Positions 60,901-64,000 of a stretch of 64,000 nucleotides of DNA are shown piece after piece. The position numbers were made by a program, and so were the translations under genes. Source of the DNA: Pleodorina starrii (lineage: Eukaryota; Chlorophyta; Chlorophyceae; Chlamydomonadales; Volvocaceae). Every line of letters begins with the position of its first letter. Within the stretch, counting starts at the first letter, position 1. Location: positions 124,001 through 188,000 of the forward strand of contig BRXU01000046.1 in assembly GCA_030267565.1 (NCBI GenBank), given 5' to 3'. The notes under the pieces are model-generated. The model was given only the letters and a program-made list of their open reading frames with translations. It was not told the origin of the DNA and did no database searches.

Positions 60901-63900
60901 GCGGTGTGATCCCGGACAGGGAAGACAGCTGCTGGAAAGACGGTGGAATGGCGGAGAGGGCGCGCGAGCTGCGGGGCAGTCCCTGGACAGTCCCTCCTCC
61001 CCTCGGGAACCCCTCCCGGATCCCCTTCTGGATCCAACTCCCAGCTCACCCGCCGAGCCTCTCGCCCCCTTCCTCCATGTCTCACGGACGCAGCCAACCC
61101 CCACCCCAACCCCTGCTGGCTTATTACCACCCACCTGCTGACCCCCGGCGCCAGCTCCTCCGGCGCGGGGCAGTCCCGGCAGTGCACCCCGCTGCGCAGA
61201 TACTCCCCAAGGCCGGGCGTGGCCAAGAGCGCCTGTACGGCACTGGCCACGTAGCAGGTGTTGCCCGTGTTGAGGATGCCGGCGGGGCGGGGCGGAGTGA
61301 GCAGCGCTGGGGAGGCAGGCGGCGGCGGCCAGGAGCGGGGCCAGGGGTAGCTGGGGCTGGGGCTGGGGCTGTGGGCGGGCGAGGACTGCGGCTGCGCCTC
61401 CGGCTCGGACGCCTCCAGGGTGGCTGACTGCTTTCGTGGCTGCTGCTGCTGCTGCCCGTCGGAAAGACCCGACGACGCCGCGCTCGACGGCGAGGGGGAA
61501 TCGGAGAGCGGCGAGGATGCCGAGGAGGTCGCGGCGGCGCCGGCGGCGGCGGCGGAGCAGGTGGACGAGGTCGTCGTGGCGGCAAGCGATGAGGAGGACG
61601 AGGAGGGTGAGGCGGACTCGCGCGACTCCAGCTCGGGGCTCTGCCCCTGCCGCTGCCCCTGCCGCTGCTGCGCTGCGCCGCCATCCGCACCTCCGTCTGG
61701 AGCATCGCTCGGGTGCACCCCAGCTGAAGCGGCAGCAGCGGCAGTCGCTGTGGTGGCAGCTGCCGCCTGCCGACCCACTTGGTGAGCCCCCAGCAATGTC
61801 CGGTAGTGGTCGCGACTGAACACCAGCTGCATGGGGCAGAAGCGGGGGTTGGGGAGGGGTTGGGGGGCGGGGGGAAGGTAAGACAGGACGACATTCAGTC
61901 GCAAGGCAGGGGAGAGGGGAAGGGGGGGGGGGCAGCGGGCAGGGTATGACAGTCCCAACGGGCAAGCAGGCGACGTGGAGAAGCGCCGTGGAAAGGGCGC
62001 CTGTCGGAACACCACAGGGGATGGCCCACTTCCCTGCACATGCACGCACCCACATACACGCACGCACGCTGTATGCAGTCAGACCGCGCCAGCGCAGTCA
62101 CTCCAATCACAACGTTGGCGCAGCCGGCAACTCGTTCTATCTGCTCTGTCTGCTCTCGTAGAGCCCGAACCCAGTCAGTCCGGTCTGTCGGCCGTTGGGT
62201 CACTCACCTGGCCGGCGCTGGTCGGCAGCTGCAGCGGCGGGTCCGGAGTGGGGGGCGGGGGCCGGGGCTGCCCCTTGGCGGCCCGCTCCCGCGCCGCCTG
62301 CAGCAGGCGAGCGCACTGCGGCTTGTGGCGCTGCCAGTGCTGCCGCTGACAGTCCTTGGAGCTGCGGGGCGGGGCGGGGCGGGGCGGCGAGGGGGCGGGG
62401 CGGGGGCGGGGGCGGGAAGGTGGCAAGACGTAACAGCATGAGCAGTCCGACGAGGGAAGGGGCGTTTAGAGTGCGAATGGGTCGTTGGTTCTGGCTGGTT
62501 GCAGCAACCAGCGGCTCCCGACTCCGACCGGTCCACCTCGTCTCGCCTTAAGCCGCCGGGCGCTGCCGCCTCCATCTACCCTTCCCCGACTGCTGATTGC
62601 TGCAACCGACAACCAGCAGTCGCAAGGGGTGGCCAACGTAGTCCGCGTTGTGGCCCTGCCGGGGAACTTCGGAGTGCTGCACGCCTTGCAGTTTGTGGCC
62701 CCGACGGTTCCGGAGGTGGCCCCGCTGGTGGAGTGCCTCCAGTCGAGCGTGTACGTTTTGGACCTCTGCTACTGCGCGATGGACGGGGGCGGCCAGTGCT
62801 TGCACCACCACCTCGATACCGCCCAGCAATACCATCTGAACAACATGCACCAAGCGCTCAAACCCCCGCCTGACGTCAGGGCCGGTACGGTGTCCAGGTG
62901 GTGCAAGCACTGGCCGCCCCCGTCCATCGCGCAGTAGCAGAGGTCCAAAACGTACACGCTCGACTGGAGGCACTCCACCAGCGGGGCCACCTCCGGAACC
63001 GTCGGGGCCACAAACTGCAAGGCGTGCAGCACTCCGAAGTTCCCCGGCAGGGCCACAACGCGGACTACGTTGGCCATCCACTGGAGCGGCCTTTTCGGGC
63101 AGGTGTACTCAATACTGGCCAGAGTTGTCAATGTACCTGGACCTGCCCGCCTCATGCTTGCCGTTATTAAGGTTAACTGCCGTGGCCTGCAGATGCTGAT
63201 GCTGAACTAGCTGTGCCATGGCCGGCTGCTGCCCAATGGCGGCCGCAGGTGGCTGCTGGTCGTTCGGAGGAGGGGAACCCCAGCGCCCAGGTGACCCACT
63301 GTGAGCCAGCCAGCCATAGGTGCGCCCTACGCCAGCCATATGTTGGGTTGGGCCGGCGGCAGTACGGCAGCTTCGTCGTGACACCACCCCCGAACCCGCA
63401 ATACAACCACTGACCCCAGCCGTGGTTGCGTGAGCCCGTGGAAGCCAGGGGTGCTGTCGCAGTTTATCTTGCAGGAAAAGCCTATGGCACGCAGATCGGG
63501 GTACGCCGCGATACCCGGCACACGCATGTACCTACGCGCAGCCCAGCGGGTTGGCGAGTCATGTGTTCGCAAGCCCGCCTTGCGCTTGGCCACGCGCGCA
63601 GGACGGCCCAAGATCCGCAGTCAGGCAGCCCCCGACTAAGCTTCCCGGGAAGGTCGCCTCCGACAGCTGCCTTCTATCGCCCACCAAGATAGCCCCCCGC
63701 CGCCGCTGGCCGCAAGCCTCACCAATACGCCGCGAGCTTGCAGCTACCGCATGTCTTGGGTGGCTGGGGGATCAAGACGCCACACTGTAGGCAAACGCAA
63801 TGTGGTACTGCCGGAGGGGCTGCACTGTTGCCGTCAACGACACCAGGAGTCGCAGCCAGATCGTGTTCCTCGGGCTTTCTGCTGTTGACAGACTCCCACC

Positions 63901-63961
63901 AATTCGTTTCCATCGCCGCTGCGCGCCGTGTCCAAACGTTGCCGCCCGGCACTCCGTGCAT
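54982..63961 (-). CDS. Ubiquitin-specific protease with N-terminal MYND finger and C-terminal CS-like domain
   Basis: Cysteine deubiquitinase (C19/UCH family). Exons on the minus strand: 63961-63723, 62361-62208, 61826-61135, 60753-60447, 59854-59495, 58743-58628, 58151-57983, 57433-57316, 56884-56754, 56127-54982. Total 3,432 nt, 1,143 aa. MYND finger split by intron 1: CLQCGVLIPQPPKTCGSC, then YCSKDCQRQHWQRHKPQC. Catalytic Cys box GILNTGNTCYVASAVQALL (Cys ~322); EDAHELL; zinc pairs CNCC and CERC; NALAIHLKRF; His box MHMGHYVAVV (His ~740) and WYRCDDDEV. So it should be active. The C-terminal ~180 residues have VLRIHMPGVKAARDVRM ... CTLHVPLRLRL, resembling a PIH1/CS (HSP20-like) domain. The start is ambiguous: ATG at 63961, ATG at 63913, or an upstream exon beyond the window. 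The donor at 57983 is the least certain junction. Confidence 0.92.
59893..59932. repeat. GGGGCC hexanucleotide repeat (~6 copies)
   Basis: Uninterrupted (GGGGCC)n on the plus strand in the USP intron between exons ending 60447 and starting 59854. The transcript itself would carry GGCCCC. The plus strand has G-quadruplex potential. Confidence 0.9.
62630..63076. repeat. Perfect 180-bp inverted repeat with 87-nt loop
   Basis: Left arm 62630-62809 and right arm 62897-63076 are exact reverse complements over 180 bases by eye; the loop is 62810-62896. It lies in the first intron of the USP gene (63722-62362). Each arm is an open frame on its forward sense, with a translation that looks like a coding fragment with leucine-rich features (VVALPGNFGVLHALQFV, then YVLDLCYCAMDGGGQCLHH), so it may derive from a captured gene piece. 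Outside the arms similarity stops abruptly (62629 / 63077). Confidence 0.93.
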
Positions 63962-64000
63962 TATTCCGCTTTGCCGCCAGATGCCGGTTGCCGCCACGCA

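Noticed and set aside
62548..63155. Independent protein-coding gene inside the USP intron (ORFs across the inverted repeat)
   Set aside because: Both arms give the same short coding-like fragment in opposite orientations with no complete domain or start/stop context. Treated as an inverted repeat of a captured fragment.

Overview
The window looks like nuclear DNA of a volvocine or chlamydomonadalean green alga (Chlamydomonas/Gonium/Volvox type). The evidence is very high GC with strong G/C third-position bias, many short spliceosomal GT-AG introns, a huge Ser-Pro-Pro hydroxyproline-rich cell-wall-type protein, Ala/Gly/Gln homopolymer inserts inside conserved proteins, and interstitial copies of the Chlamydomonas-type telomere repeat TTTTAGGG. 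I saw no bacterial operon, rRNA, tRNA or CRISPR feature. Exon models were built by hand from splice consensus, reading frame and family similarity. In every complete model the exon lengths sum to a multiple of three.

Layout: (1) <1-2426, minus: 5' part of a dihydroflavonol/cinnamoyl-CoA-reductase-like SDR, running off the left edge. (2) 2744-6662, plus: ataxin-10 homolog, divergent from the SDR. (3) 6663-10349: gene-poor, relatively AT-rich, with a diverged tandem duplication of about 1.3 kb. (4) 10350-25351, plus: a 14-exon gene for a ~2,857-residue membrane protein with LRRs, a Pro-rich stalk, an Ig-like segment and about six membrane helices. (5) 27471-28976, minus: a 115-residue VHL beta-domain protein. 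(6) 30101-35383, minus: DNA polymerase delta subunit 2. (7) 37430-45207, minus: a SEC14/CRAL-TRIO-GOLD (patellin-like) lipid-transfer protein. (8) 45771-53488, plus: a CUE-like + F-box + LRR protein. (9) 54982-~63961, minus: a MYND-finger ubiquitin-specific protease with a C-terminal CS-like domain, whose first intron carries a perfect 180-bp inverted repeat.

There is no shared pathway, as expected for a eukaryotic chromosome. However, the F-box protein (ubiquitin ligase receptor), the VHL-fold protein and the USP (deubiquitinase) all belong to ubiquitin-linked families and lie within 37 kb. The most unusual non-coding signals are the perfect inverted repeat, two dispersed short motifs that sit at 3' splice sites of unrelated genes, and the palindrome TACCGGTA, found 14 times and only outside coding exons.
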